A DNA stretch of 64,000 nucleotides from Lewinellaceae bacterium (GCA_020636405.1 JACJXW010000010.1:290546-354545); one strand, 5' to 3'. Counted from the stretch's first letter, positions 8,909 to 17,784 are shown. A program made the numbers and translations. Notes: generated by a model from the letters alone, not told the origin.

Positions 8909-9415
8909 ATGAAGAAGATCCTGATGATGCTCTCCGTGGCCCTTTTCCTGGCCGTATCCGCTAACGCGCAACGCATTGCCTACGTCGATGTCAATACCAT
9001 TCTGGAGGGAATTCCCGAGTATCAGGGGGCTCAGCAGGAGCTCGATAAACTGGCTTCTACCTGGCGGCAGGAGATAGCTCAGGAATATGATAAAATCAAG
9101 GGGTTATACAACCGTTATCAGGCAGAACAGGTCCTTCTAAGTGATGAAGAGCGCAAACGCCGGGAAGACGAGATCATGGAAAAGGAAAAACAGGTCCGCG
9201 ACCTGCAAAAGGACAAGTTCGGCCCGGAAGGCCAACTCTTCAAGCGCAGGCAGGAGCTCGTCCGCCCCATCCAGGACAGGGTCTATGCTGCCATCGAAGA
9301 GTATGCTAACGAGCGGGGCTATGATTTCATCTTTGATAAATCGGGTTCCTCCGGCATGATCTTTTCCAATCCGCAGTACGACAAGACTTCGGATGTGATG
9401 GACAAGTTGAAGTAA
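8909..9415 (+). CDS. Skp/OmpH family periplasmic chaperone, first copy
   Basis: This 168-residue Skp/OmpH family protein carries a signal peptide (MKKILMMLSVALFLA, cleavage after SANA) followed by QRIAYVDVNTIL, the usual start of the mature chaperone. The middle (about residues 50-120) is a Lys/Glu/Gln-rich coiled coil, as expected for the tentacles that hold unfolded outer-membrane proteins. The C-terminal strands YDFIFDKSGSSGMIF complete the body domain. The frame opens at 8852 and another ATG is at 8894; 8909 was chosen because the signal peptide begins there and the length equals that of the paralogue. It sits in tandem with a second copy and murI. Confidence 0.88.
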   Translation: MKKILMMLSVALFLAVSANAQRIAYVDVNTILEGIPEYQGAQQELDKLASTWRQEIAQEYDKIKGLYNRYQAEQVLLSDEERKRREDEIMEKEKQVRDLQKDKFGPEGQLFKRRQELVRPIQDRVYAAIEEYANERGYDFIFDKSGSSGMIFSNPQYDKTSDVMDKLK

Positions 9416-9451
9416 GTAAAACTTAGTTTTTTTACTTCGCCGCAAAACCGC

Positions 9452-9459
9452 TATTTTTG
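9452..9459 (+). promoter_or_regulatory. Candidate -7 box (TATTTTTG) before the second ompH-like gene
   Basis: TATTTTTG fits TAnnTTTG and lies in the 93-base gap between the two ompH-like genes, about 50 bases before the second start. It may give the second copy its own promoter. Confidence 0.35.
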
Positions 9460-9508
9460 CAGCCGTTTTGTATCAATTGATAACCAAAAACAAAAATAGG
9501 AACACAAA

Positions 9509-10015
9509 ATGAAGCGTATTGTAAAGATAAGTGTCTTCCTGCTGATGGTGTTTGGCGCGCTGAATGCCGCACAGGCCCAGAAGTTCGGATATGTTAACTC
9601 CACCGCCATTCTGGCGGAGATGCCGGAGGTGAAACAAATGGAAGCCAACCTGGAGGCCCTGCAGAAGCAATTGCAGAAGAAAGGCCAGGGCATGGTCGAG
9701 CGGCTGCAGCAGGACTATGCTGCCGTTCAGCAGAAAGCTGCCAGCGGCGACCTGTCGCCCAAGCAGCAGGAAGAAGAAGCCAAGAAACTCGAGGACCAGC
9801 AAGCTGAGATCGCCAAATTCGAACAGGATATGGTCAAGCAGCTTCAGGAAAAACGCAACAAGGAACTGGAGCCCATCCTGGAAAAGGTCAATCAGGCCAT
9901 TACTGATGTAGCGAAGGAAAATAACCTGCAGTTTATCTTCGACGAAGGGGTCATCCTTTATGCAGAGGAATCCCAGAACGTCGAAGCCCTCGTCAAGGCT
10001 AAACTCGGCTTGTAA
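9509..10015 (+). CDS. Skp/OmpH family periplasmic chaperone, second copy
   Basis: A second 168-residue OmpH-like chaperone. The signal peptide MKRIVKISVFLLMVFGAL ends at AAQAQ, followed by KFGYVNSTAIL. The central region is a long Gln/Lys/Glu-rich coiled coil (about residues 40-120), and the end LQFIFDEGVILYAEESQNV matches the last strands of the Skp body. It differs strongly from the first copy, which suggests an old duplication with different clients. Its stop codon (10013-10015) is directly followed by the TTG start of murI at 10017. Confidence 0.88.
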   Translation: MKRIVKISVFLLMVFGALNAAQAQKFGYVNSTAILAEMPEVKQMEANLEALQKQLQKKGQGMVERLQQDYAAVQQKAASGDLSPKQQEEEAKKLEDQQAEIAKFEQDMVKQLQEKRNKELEPILEKVNQAITDVAKENNLQFIFDEGVILYAEESQNVEALVKAKLGL

Positions 10016-10016
10016 T

Positions 10017-10817
10017 TTGACGTACACCCGCCAACCCGTTGGCTTATTCGATTCTGGCATAGGCGGACTGACCGCCGCCTATGCCATTATCCGGGAGCTC
10101 CCTCAGGAGCAGATCGTCTATTTCGGAGACACCGCCCACCTCCCCTACGGCCCTCAACCGGCAGAAACCATCCGCGCCTATAGCGCCGATATCACCGCCT
10201 TTCTTCTTCAACAAGGCTGCAAGGCCATCGTCGTAGCCTGCAATACGGCCACCGCCGCCGCCCTCAACTACCTCCGCGAACGCTGGCCCGATGTCCCCTT
10301 TATCGGTATGGAGCCGGCCGTCAAACCCGGCGCCCATGCTACCCGCAGTGGAAAAGTGGGCGTGCTGGCCACCGCCGGCACCTTCAAGAGCCAGCGCTAT
10401 GCCAGCCTCATGCACCGCTACGCCGTAAACGTCGAGCTGCTGGAAAACCCCTGTACCGGCCTGGTGGAACGCATAGAAGCAGGCCAGCTGAACAGCCCGG
10501 AGACGGAGGCATTCCTGCGCAGTATCCTCGCCCCCATGCTGGCTGTCGGCGCCGACACCTTCGTGCTGGGCTGTACCCACTACCCTTTCGTCCAACCGCT
10601 CATCGAAAAGATCGTCGGCCCGGACGCTACCGTCATCAACCCGGCGCCCGCCATTGCCCGCCAGCTGCGCCGCGTGCTGGAAGAACGGGGAATACGAAGC
10701 GCCGAAAGGGCCGGGCCACACCGGTTTTACATTTCCGGCCCGAAAGGGAACTTCGAAAGCCTGGCTTCGACACTGCTCGGCTTTGAGGTGAGAGTGGAAG
10801 CAGAAGTGGTACTATGA
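10017..10817 (+). CDS. murI: Glutamate racemase
   Basis: This 266-residue cofactor-independent racemase makes D-glutamate for peptidoglycan. The N-terminal LFDSGIGGLT carries the catalytic-loop Asp/Ser. The first catalytic Cys is in VVACNTATAAAL and the second in LGCTHYPF. The frame extends upstream inside ompH without an ATG at the family N-terminus. A TTG at 10017, one base after the ompH stop, gives the expected mature start (TYTRQPVGLFDSG), so translational coupling with a TTG start is proposed. The envelope context (OmpH chaperones) fits. Confidence 0.9.
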   Translation: MTYTRQPVGLFDSGIGGLTAAYAIIRELPQEQIVYFGDTAHLPYGPQPAETIRAYSADITAFLLQQGCKAIVVACNTATAAALNYLRERWPDVPFIGMEPAVKPGAHATRSGKVGVLATAGTFKSQRYASLMHRYAVNVELLENPCTGLVERIEAGQLNSPETEAFLRSILAPMLAVGADTFVLGCTHYPFVQPLIEKIVGPDATVINPAPAIARQLRRVLEERGIRSAERAGPHRFYISGPKGNFESLASTLLGFEVRVEAEVVL

Positions 10818-10843
10818 ATTGAATATCAGAAATAAAATCCCGT

Positions 10844-11539
10844 TCACCCATTGAGCCTAAACCGGACATACTTGATCTTCTTCCCCTCCTCCAAATGCAT
10901 TTTCTCATAGTACGTCTTTAGCTCCAGCTCGGGCATAGGCAACGGTTTGGCATAGATGTCATCATCCTGGTAGAGGATCTCGGCGCCGGGGTACTTTCCC
11001 AACACCTCCAGCGTGTATTCAAAAAGCTGAGGTTCATCCGTTTTGAGATGGACGAGGCCACCGGCCGCCAGTACTTTTTTATACTCGTCCAGAAAACGGG
11101 GAGCGGTGAGGCGGCGATTGGCCTTGCTGTTGCGCAGGAAGGGGTCGGGGAAGGTGATCCAGATCTCGCTGGCCTCGCCCGGCAGGAAAAAATTGGCGAT
11201 GTACTCAATGCGCAAACGCAGGAAGGCGATATTGCTCAGCCCTTCTTCCAGGGCGATCCGGGCCCCCTTCCAGATGCGCGCGCCTTTCACATCCACACCG
11301 ATGAAATTGCGGTGGGGGTTTTGCCGCCCCAGCCCCAGGGTGTACTCGCCCCGCCCGCAGGCCAGCTCCAGCGTGATGGGTTTGTCGTTGCCAAAGTGTT
11401 TGGCGGCCCAGTCTCCTTTCAGGCTGGCCGGCTCGCCATTGAGCCCGTACAACTGGGGCTCCATAGGATTGTAGTTCTCGTATACATTGGGAAATGTAAG
11501 GAGTTCGGCGAATTTCTGGAGTTTGTTTCTCTTGCTCAT
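10844..11539 (-). CDS. trmB: tRNA (guanine-N7-)-methyltransferase
   Basis: This 231-residue TrmB-like methyltransferase forms m7G46 in tRNA using SAM. The SAM-binding segment ITLELACGRGEYTLGLG is near residue 55, followed by FIGVDVKGARIWKGA and the family signature EIWITFPDPFLRNSKANRRL. The C-terminus has the KTDEPQLFEYTLE block that contacts substrate. It is convergent with murI, with only 26 bases between them. The start at 11539 is preceded by a TATATTTG box and a tandem-repeat tract, described separately. Confidence 0.9.
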   Translation of the reverse strand: MSKRNKLQKFAELLTFPNVYENYNPMEPQLYGLNGEPASLKGDWAAKHFGNDKPITLELACGRGEYTLGLGRQNPHRNFIGVDVKGARIWKGARIALEEGLSNIAFLRLRIEYIANFFLPGEASEIWITFPDPFLRNSKANRRLTAPRFLDEYKKVLAAGGLVHLKTDEPQLFEYTLEVLGKYPGAEILYQDDDIYAKPLPMPELELKTYYEKMHLEEGKKIKYVRFRLNG

Positions 11540-11547
11540 ACGGGGGG

Positions 11548-11555
11548 CAAATATA
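11548..11555 (-). promoter_or_regulatory. TATATTTG -7 box next to a repeat tract, before trmB
   Basis: On the minus strand TATATTTG matches TAnnTTTG and lies 8 bases before the trmB ATG. The tandem repeat at 11557-11601 occupies the place where a -33 box would be. If used, the transcript would be nearly leaderless. Confidence 0.4.
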
Positions 11556-11556
11556 A

Positions 11557-11601
11557 GGGTTTCTGGGGTTTCTGGGGTTTATGGGTTTATGGGTTTATGG
11601 T
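11557..11601. repeat. Tandem repeat gggtttctg / gggtttatg upstream of trmB
   Basis: Two to three units of ggggtttct are followed by three units of gggtttat. The tract starts 18 bases upstream of the trmB start codon. Confidence 0.8.
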
Positions 11602-11640
11602 TAGGCAACCAAGAAAGCAGAAACAAAGAACCATAGCACC

Positions 11641-12471
11641 TTACCCCCCGTTTCCCTTCTCAAACCGGACAAGCACCTGTTCCAACTGGTAATGGTACTT
11701 GGGGAAGGTATCCAGGTTGCGGTGGCCGGCGCCGTCGATGGTGATGAATGCCTCCGGGCCGGCAAGCAGGGGGCGCAGGCGCTGGGACAGCCGGTACTCC
11801 ACAACGCGGTCACGGGTGCCGGCAAAGACGACCGCAGGGCAGTTGAGTTGTTGCAGATGACAATCATTCGGAAACGACAAGCGGAAGAACGCGTCAGGTA
11901 TGGGAAGCCGGGAGATGGCCCGCACAACGTTGGGCATATTGTCAAAAGGGGTTTCCAGAATAACGAGCCGCGGTTGCCGCCGGGTGGCCAGCCAGGAAGC
12001 TACTCCCGAACCCAGCGACCTTCCATAAACAATGATAGCCTCCTCGGGATAACGATCCAGGAGCCACTGGTAGGCAGCTTCCCCATCGGCATAAAGACCA
12101 GATTCGGAAGGCCGGCCGCTACTCTTTCCATACCCCCGGTAATCGATGGCAAAGAAGTCGTACCCCAGGCGGGTGAACGCTCCCTGATGCTTCGCCCAGC
12201 GCTGAAGGTTTCCCTGATTGCCATGAAGATAAAGGATAACCCCTTTCCTCTTCTCTTTTAAAGGCGCACGGAAAAGCAAAGCGTTCAGCTGTGTTCCATC
12301 TTCGGCTTCGAGCCATACTTCCTGCCAGCCTCCGGTATTGAAGAAGAACTGGTGGCCCGGAGGCAGGCGATAGGGCTGGAAAACAAAACGCTCCTGCAGG
12401 AAATACACCAGCAACAACATGGCTCCGTACAGGGCAAGCCCACCAAGAAAGATATAGGTTACAACAATCAT
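11641..12471 (-). CDS. Membrane-anchored alpha/beta hydrolase (ABHD/BEM46-like)
   Basis: This 276-residue protein begins with a transmembrane or signal-anchor helix (YIFLGGLALYGAMLLLVYFL), followed by the ERFVFQP and LHGNQGNLQRWAKH segments typical of the BEM46/ABHD13-17 group. The nucleophile elbow is IIVYGRSLGSGVASW. The acid is probably in VVFAGTRDRVVEY and the catalytic His is in IDGAGHRNLDTFP. All triad positions are present. The active domain probably faces the periplasm or stays membrane-bound. The physiological substrate is unknown; relatives act on acyl esters or thioesters. Confidence 0.85.
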   Translation of the reverse strand: MIVVTYIFLGGLALYGAMLLLVYFLQERFVFQPYRLPPGHQFFFNTGGWQEVWLEAEDGTQLNALLFRAPLKEKRKGVILYLHGNQGNLQRWAKHQGAFTRLGYDFFAIDYRGYGKSSGRPSESGLYADGEAAYQWLLDRYPEEAIIVYGRSLGSGVASWLATRRQPRLVILETPFDNMPNVVRAISRLPIPDAFFRLSFPNDCHLQQLNCPAVVFAGTRDRVVEYRLSQRLRPLLAGPEAFITIDGAGHRNLDTFPKYHYQLEQVLVRFEKGNGG

Positions 12472-12741
12472 TGCATAAATTCAATAGCACTGCTCCCAAC
12501 CGCCGCAAAGGGCCGAAATCCACGCAACCGCGCAAAAGGGAGAAATTGCGCAAGAGGCGCACAACCAGGCGCAATCAACCTGCAGAAGCGCCAATTTAGC
12601 AACCAAAGCCCACTGCCCCAGCTTATTGGGCAAAATAATTGTGTCGGATTCCGTAATAAGACAAACATCCGCTCGAACATAATCGGGGAATTCGTTATTT
12701 TTATTGTAAACCAGATGGAAGACCGGAAAATTACTGAAGCT

Positions 12742-14166
12742 ATGAAATTCATCCATATAACGATCCTGTTCCTGATCCCACTGCTTTCCTTTTCTCAAAA
12801 GATAACAGTATCGGAACCCATCGTCCTCAGAAGTGACATTGCCTACGAACTCATCGGGGACCTGGGGGGCAACACCCTCGTTTTCCGGGATAAAGGAACG
12901 GCTTTTGAAGTGGTGGCCTTCAACAAGCAGTTGAAGGAATCCTGGGCGAAAGACATCGAACTGGACAACCGCCAACCCAAGGTCATCGGCCTGGTTACCG
13001 GGAAAGCCGATTTTACCATCATCTATCAATTCAGGGAAAAATCCAATATTATCCTCAAGGCCCATAAGTACGGGCCAGGGGCCAACCTGATCGACTCGGT
13101 AAGCCTGGCCAATCTGGGATACCTGTTCTACAACCCCGGCTTCGAATTCATCCGTTCCGAAGACCGCTCCAAGGCCCTGGTCTATTTCCTGGAAAAGCAG
13201 GAACTGATCAAAGCTTTTTCCATTGACCTGGAAAACCTCCACCTCAAGTGGCAGGCCGTCCTCCAGCCGGAAGACTTCAGCTATTACCAGAACTTCCAGG
13301 AAATGCTGGTGGACAATAACGGCAACATGACACTCATCCTGGAAAAGAACAACTACCGCGCCAAACGGGAGGAACACCATTTTGAGATCCATACTTATTA
13401 TGGCCTGTCGTCCAAACTCATCAAATATCAGGTCCCCATGCCCAATAAGCTGACCTATGACGTATTCTTCACCTACGACCACCTCAACGACAGGCTGATT
13501 GCCGCCGGTTTGTATTCGGATAAAAACCTGGGGCGTGCCGATGGCTACTTCTACCTCAGTATTCCGCCCCAAAAACCTGAAGAGTATAAACTCACCCTGC
13601 ATGAGTTCGATGAAGAATTTGTCAGTGCTCTGCTCGGCAAAGATGGAGACAAGGCCAAAGGACTGGCAGAGGCCAGTATACAGGAGGTCGTCCTGCGCCT
13701 CGACGGCGGCGTCCTGCTCATCGGCGAACGCAACCGGGCCTTTGAGCGCCGGGCCGCCGGCATGAACCGGTCCTTCTACGACGTCAGCGGCCGCTTCGCC
13801 GTGGATTATTACTACGACGAGGTGTTCGTCATTTCGATCCACCCTACCGGCGAGACGCACTGGAAGACCGTACTCCATAAAAAACAGTACTCTCAGGACG
13901 ACGATGGCATGTATTCTTCTTACTTCCTTTTCAAAACGCCCAGCAACCTGCGCTTCCTCTTCAACGATGAGATCAAATACGAAAATACGGTCAGCGAATA
14001 CGTGCTCAAAGGCAACGGGACGGCCGAACGCAACAGCCTCCTGAGCACCGAAAACCTCAAACTCCGGCTCCGCTTCCGCGACGCCGTGCAGGTGAACGCC
14101 AGCGAACTGATCATCCCCAGCGAACGCCGGAATAGGTTAAAGCTGGTCCGGCTGGAATACAATTAG
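12742..14166 (+). CDS. Secreted protein of unknown function
   Basis: This 474-residue product begins with a signal peptide (MKFIHITILFLIPLLSFSQ). The frame is open far upstream to 12352, but that part overlaps the divergent hydrolase gene and reads as low-complexity shadow, so the ATG at 12742 was chosen. The mature part consists of alternating hydrophobic beta-strand-like segments and short polar loops (for example LVFRDKGTAFEVVAFNKQL and DRLIAAGLYSDKNLGRADGY), suggesting a beta-rich, possibly propeller-like fold. No catalytic motif, lipobox or T9SS C-terminal domain was recognised. It stands alone between a divergent hydrolase and the ornithine cyclodeaminase-like gene. Confidence 0.75.
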   Translation: MKFIHITILFLIPLLSFSQKITVSEPIVLRSDIAYELIGDLGGNTLVFRDKGTAFEVVAFNKQLKESWAKDIELDNRQPKVIGLVTGKADFTIIYQFREKSNIILKAHKYGPGANLIDSVSLANLGYLFYNPGFEFIRSEDRSKALVYFLEKQELIKAFSIDLENLHLKWQAVLQPEDFSYYQNFQEMLVDNNGNMTLILEKNNYRAKREEHHFEIHTYYGLSSKLIKYQVPMPNKLTYDVFFTYDHLNDRLIAAGLYSDKNLGRADGYFYLSIPPQKPEEYKLTLHEFDEEFVSALLGKDGDKAKGLAEASIQEVVLRLDGGVLLIGERNRAFERRAAGMNRSFYDVSGRFAVDYYYDEVFVISIHPTGETHWKTVLHKKQYSQDDDGMYSSYFLFKTPSNLRFLFNDEIKYENTVSEYVLKGNGTAERNSLLSTENLKLRLRFRDAVQVNASELIIPSERRNRLKLVRLEYN

Positions 14167-14368
14167 CCGGTTACCGTGAATTTGCCGGAAATTCGCCCTT
14201 CGTTGTCGGGTTCCACGAATACCGAATCAACAAATACCCGCCTTCGCTTAAAGCTTCGACGGGCGAAGACGAATCAACCGATCAACCAATCCCGGCTCTA
14301 CCCTCGCCAGGTAATGATGAAAACCCGCTCAACCCGAGAGAGAAATTTGCATCTTGCATTAAAAAACC

Positions 14369-15328
14369 ATGCAGTTCCTGACCACCCAACAACTGGAATC
14401 CTTACTTCCTTTTCCGCTATTGATCGATGGGCTGGAACAGGCCTTCGCCGGCCATTACCACGTGCCCCTTCGCCAACACTACGACTACCCTATTCCCTCT
14501 GAGAAAGAAGAAGGCACTTTATTGCTCATGCCCGCCTGGGACGACGGCACCTACTTCGGCGTCAAGCTTATCGCGGTGAGCCCCCAAAACCGGCGCCAGG
14601 GATTGCCTACCGTTCAGGGCATTTATACCCTTTTCGAAACCAAAACCGGCATGCCCGTCCTGCAGATGGACGCCAAATGCCTGACCAACCTGCGCACCGC
14701 CGCGGCCTCCGCCCTGGCCTCCCGTTTCCTCTCCCGCCCAGAGAGCACTACCCTGCTCCTGGTGGGCACCGGCGCCCTGTCGCCCTATCTCGTAAGAGCC
14801 CACGCCAGTGTCCGCCCCATTGAGAAGGTCCTGATCTGGGGAAGAAACCCGGAAAATGCAAAAGCACTGGCAGCAAGCCTGAAAAACGGCCAATACTCCG
14901 CCACTTCCGTACCCCACCTTTCCGAAGCGGCCTCTCATGCTGACATCATCAGCTGCGCCACCACCAGTGCCGAACCCCTCGTGTTCGGGAAATGGCTGCA
15001 AGCAGGCCAGCACCTCGACCTCGTCGGCTCCTTCAAGCCCAATATGCGGGAGGCCGACGACGAGGCCATTCGCCGGACTGCCGTCTATGTCGACACCATG
15101 GAAGGAGCCTTGAAAGAGACCGGGGATATCGTACAGCCCATCCGAAACGGAACGCTCCGGCCGGAAGATATCCGGGGAGACCTTTTCAACCTGTGCCGCA
15201 AAGAGATCTCCGGCCGCCAAAACCCGGAAGCAATCACCCTGTTCAAATCGGTGGGCCTCGCCCTGGAAGACCTCGCGGCGGCTAAACTGGCCTGGGAAGG
15301 GAGCAGGAGGCAGGAAGGTCGGGAGTGA
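14369..15328 (+). CDS. Ornithine cyclodeaminase / mu-crystallin family protein
   Basis: This 319-residue NAD(P)-dependent enzyme has the substrate-binding Lys segment FGVKLIAVSPQN near residue 65 and the family signature MDAKCLTNLRTAAASALAS. The Rossmann motif reads LLLVGTGALSPY (GxGxxS) near residue 130, followed by WGRNPENAKALA. Family members include ornithine cyclodeaminase, pyrroline-2-carboxylate / piperideine-2-carboxylate reductase and alanine dehydrogenase, so the substrate cannot be settled here. It is monocistronic and convergent with the endonuclease gene, only 13 bases apart. The upstream 200 bases hold degenerate cgaatcaac repeats. Confidence 0.87.
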   Translation: MQFLTTQQLESLLPFPLLIDGLEQAFAGHYHVPLRQHYDYPIPSEKEEGTLLLMPAWDDGTYFGVKLIAVSPQNRRQGLPTVQGIYTLFETKTGMPVLQMDAKCLTNLRTAAASALASRFLSRPESTTLLLVGTGALSPYLVRAHASVRPIEKVLIWGRNPENAKALAASLKNGQYSATSVPHLSEAASHADIISCATTSAEPLVFGKWLQAGQHLDLVGSFKPNMREADDEAIRRTAVYVDTMEGALKETGDIVQPIRNGTLRPEDIRGDLFNLCRKEISGRQNPEAITLFKSVGLALEDLAAAKLAWEGSRRQEGRE

Positions 15329-15341
15329 TTGAGGCGCAGCC

Positions 15342-16139
15342 TTACCTCCCGTTACAATAGAGCCGCCCGGCAAGAGAAGGGTCAACCACAAAAGGGTTGG
15401 GACAGTTGCTCTGGTACCGGGCGATACGCTGGCTGCGCCGATATTCCGCCTCATCTACGGGATCCTGAGAGTGCCAGCGGCAGAGGGTTTCCTGCTGTAT
15501 GGCGAAAAACCGGGGGTCGGCTGCCAGGGCCTCTTCGCGGTACATGGTGTAGAAGTAGAACAAGGCGCGCGCCACATTACCCTTGAAATCCTCGCGAGGC
15601 TCGAACAGGCCATCCTTTACCTCGGCATAGGTATCGGCCGCAAACCCGGGAGGAGAAGGGGAGCTTGTTCCGTCCGGGCCAAACCACCGCTCCGTTTGCC
15701 GGTCATCCACCTCTCCCAACGGGTAATTGCGCCGGGCTTCGTTGACCTCCGTACGGGTAGGGAAAAGATGGTGCATGTCATGGTTGGCATTGCCTTCCCG
15801 GGCGCCCTTGCTGCGTGGCCAGGCGTGCTCGCAATTGATGCCGCCAGGGCTGCCGTCGCGGTAAAGGTATTGGGAAGGGTCCTGGCCCGGGGCGAGGTAC
15901 AGGCCGTAGCCACTGTAAGCGCAATACACGCTATCCGACCAGGTGTCGACCTGGCTGTAAAGAACGTCCTTCGCCTGTGCGTAACTCAGTACCTTTTCAG
16001 GTTTGTACCGCCCCCGCAGAGCTCCGGCAAGTTGTTCCCCCTCTAAGCCAGGAAAAAGGACTTGCCGGGGCTGAGCCGAAGAAATACCGGCGATCAGCAG
16101 CAAAATCAGGATAGGAAAAAACGTCCGAAATTGCAGCAT
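15342..16139 (-). CDS. Secreted endonuclease I family nuclease
   Basis: This 265-residue protein has a signal peptide (MLQFRTFFPILILLLIAG, cleavage near SSAQ) and the endonuclease I domain (Vibrio Dns / E. coli EndA group). The beta-beta-alpha metal motif is INCEHAWPRSKG followed by MHHLFPTRTEVNEARRN. YYFYTMYR-like and ADPRFFAIQQETLCRWH blocks downstream are also typical. It is probably a periplasmic or extracellular non-specific DNase used for nutrient acquisition or removal of foreign DNA. There is no T9SS tail, so its final location beyond the Sec system is uncertain. Confidence 0.9.
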   Translation of the reverse strand: MLQFRTFFPILILLLIAGISSAQPRQVLFPGLEGEQLAGALRGRYKPEKVLSYAQAKDVLYSQVDTWSDSVYCAYSGYGLYLAPGQDPSQYLYRDGSPGGINCEHAWPRSKGAREGNANHDMHHLFPTRTEVNEARRNYPLGEVDDRQTERWFGPDGTSSPSPPGFAADTYAEVKDGLFEPREDFKGNVARALFYFYTMYREEALAADPRFFAIQQETLCRWHSQDPVDEAEYRRSQRIARYQSNCPNPFVVDPSLAGRLYCNGR

Positions 16140-16271
16140 TCTACTTTGGTTTTGAACAACCCTACAGCATTCAACCGGAAAAGTTTGGATGTATTGATTA
16201 TTTATTTTTCAAAAAATTTTGAAAAAAATGAAAATGCATTATAATTTTAAGCCTCACCAGCGCCCGTAAAG

Positions 16272-16871
16272 ATGATACCCATAAGCCGGAAGATGCCGGA
16301 GCCAGCATTCCTGAACCAGTACCGGAAATCTCAGCAAGGAAAGCCCCTCTCTTATGAACCAGAGCATATCGGCGGCACTGCCCGGCCCAAGGCCCCTGCC
16401 GGTTACGACCACGACCTCAACCAGGTTCAGCTGGGCAGCGGGGAAACCTGTTTTAAAGCAGCTAAAACCGGAATATCGGAATGGGCCATGTTCCCTTCCC
16501 GCTGGACGCAGCTCTACCCCCAATCGTCGCCCATCGAAGAAAGCGTAGTCGTCCTTGTCCTTTTCCGCCTCTTTGGCCTGTGGTGGATCAATTCCTGCCG
16601 CATTGTTTATACCTTTGAAGAAAGCCGACGCTATGGCTTTGCCTATGGCACCTTGCCCGGCCATGTGGAACGGGGCGAAGAGTGCTTCTGGGTGGAAATG
16701 GAAGAAGACGGCACAGTGTGGTACCGCATCCGGGCCTTTTCCCGGCCGGCATTTTGGCTGACGAAGATCGGCTATCCCGTTGCCCGGCGGTTTCAGCGGC
16801 GATTTGTCCGGGATTCCTTCGCGGCTATGCAGCAATTCGTAAAAACAAAAGATCATGAGCACAACCGGTAG
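16272..16871 (+). CDS. DUF1990 family protein
   Basis: This 199-residue DUF1990 protein (function unknown) is related to Bacillus YndH/YndJ-region proteins. Family features are the N-terminal LSYEPEHIGGT, WAMFPSRWTQLYPQ, and the beta-rich FAYGTLPGHVERGEECFWVE block with the conserved TLPGHVExGEE core. The C-terminal helix AFWLTKIGYPVARRFQRRF may associate with membrane. The stop codon overlaps the start of the next gene by 17 bases, so the two are translationally coupled. Confidence 0.85.
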   Translation: MIPISRKMPEPAFLNQYRKSQQGKPLSYEPEHIGGTARPKAPAGYDHDLNQVQLGSGETCFKAAKTGISEWAMFPSRWTQLYPQSSPIEESVVVLVLFRLFGLWWINSCRIVYTFEESRRYGFAYGTLPGHVERGEECFWVEMEEDGTVWYRIRAFSRPAFWLTKIGYPVARRFQRRFVRDSFAAMQQFVKTKDHEHNR

Positions 16872-17784
16872 CAAAGGCCTGCAGGCGACGATCACTTCCG
16901 CCATGTTGGCGCTGGGCGGGGTGATCGGCTGGCTTTGGCCGATTTCCTTTACTTCCGTCGACTGGGTGCGGATCATCCTGATCTCGGCGCCGCTGCTGTG
17001 GGCGCCATTGGCGGTGGCGGCCGGTGGGATTCTGGTTCCCGTTCCCACACGCATGTTGCGCTTTTTCTTTCCGGCGGCACTCCTGTTCGCTTTTTCGTTT
17101 TTATTGCCTGCTACCCGGGCTGCCGGGCTTTGCGCGCTGCCCTGGCTGCTGCTGGCTCTTTGGCTGGCCTTTCGGGCCGCTACAGGGCTTATTGCCGGAA
17201 AGGAATATGCCCTGTCCAGGCTATGCGCCACCGCCGCCTACCTTTATCTGGTAGTAGGCGCCGTTTGGGCATTGGCCGGCCGGCTGGGCGTCGCTCTGTT
17301 TGGCTTTGATCCGGTGATATCGCTATTGACGGCCGTCCACTTTCACTTTGCCGGATTCCTGCTCCTCCTACTCACCGGTTTGGCGTTGCGCGGCTGGGGT
17401 TCTCCGCTGGCATCCGTTGTGGGCTGGCTGTCCCTGGTGGGGCCGCTACTGGTGGCCATCGGCATTTTTGCCACCCACCTCGAGGCCCCGGAAGGGTTGG
17501 AATTGCTGGCCGCATCAGTGATGGCAACAGGCGGCGCCGGCGTGGCCATCCGCCATCTTCAGCTGGGCATAGGTCCGTCGCAAGGGAAAGGAGGGCGGTT
17601 TTACTGGCTGTTGGGAGGGATACTCCTGCTGGGGGGTATGGTGCTGGCGTTGTTGTACGGCTGGCGTTCGGTGTATCCCATTGCCCTGCTCAGCATCCCG
17701 TGGATGTATGCGGTACATGGGAGTGTGAATGCGGCGGCAATGGCACTGCTGGTGGTGGGGTGGTTGAGAAAGGGGGCGAAATAG
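16855..17784 (+). CDS. YndJ-like integral membrane protein
   Basis: This 309-residue polytopic membrane protein has about nine to ten hydrophobic helices and the conserved AVHFHFAGF segment of the YndJ family, near residue 160. The start ATG at 16855 lies inside the DUF1990 gene in another frame. DUF1990 and YndJ genes are often adjacent or fused in other bacteria, which supports a joint but unknown function at the membrane. The two His residues of HFH could bind a metal or heme, but this is only a suggestion. Confidence 0.83.
   Translation: MSTTGSKGLQATITSAMLALGGVIGWLWPISFTSVDWVRIILISAPLLWAPLAVAAGGILVPVPTRMLRFFFPAALLFAFSFLLPATRAAGLCALPWLLLALWLAFRAATGLIAGKEYALSRLCATAAYLYLVVGAVWALAGRLGVALFGFDPVISLLTAVHFHFAGFLLLLLTGLALRGWGSPLASVVGWLSLVGPLLVAIGIFATHLEAPEGLELLAASVMATGGAGVAIRHLQLGIGPSQGKGGRFYWLLGGILLLGGMVLALLYGWRSVYPIALLSIPWMYAVHGSVNAAAMALLVVGWLRKGAK

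Noticed and set aside
12481..13878. 465-codon minus-strand frame opposite the secreted orphan
   Set aside because: No domain, no leader, and the opposite frame has a signal peptide and a plausible fold pattern.
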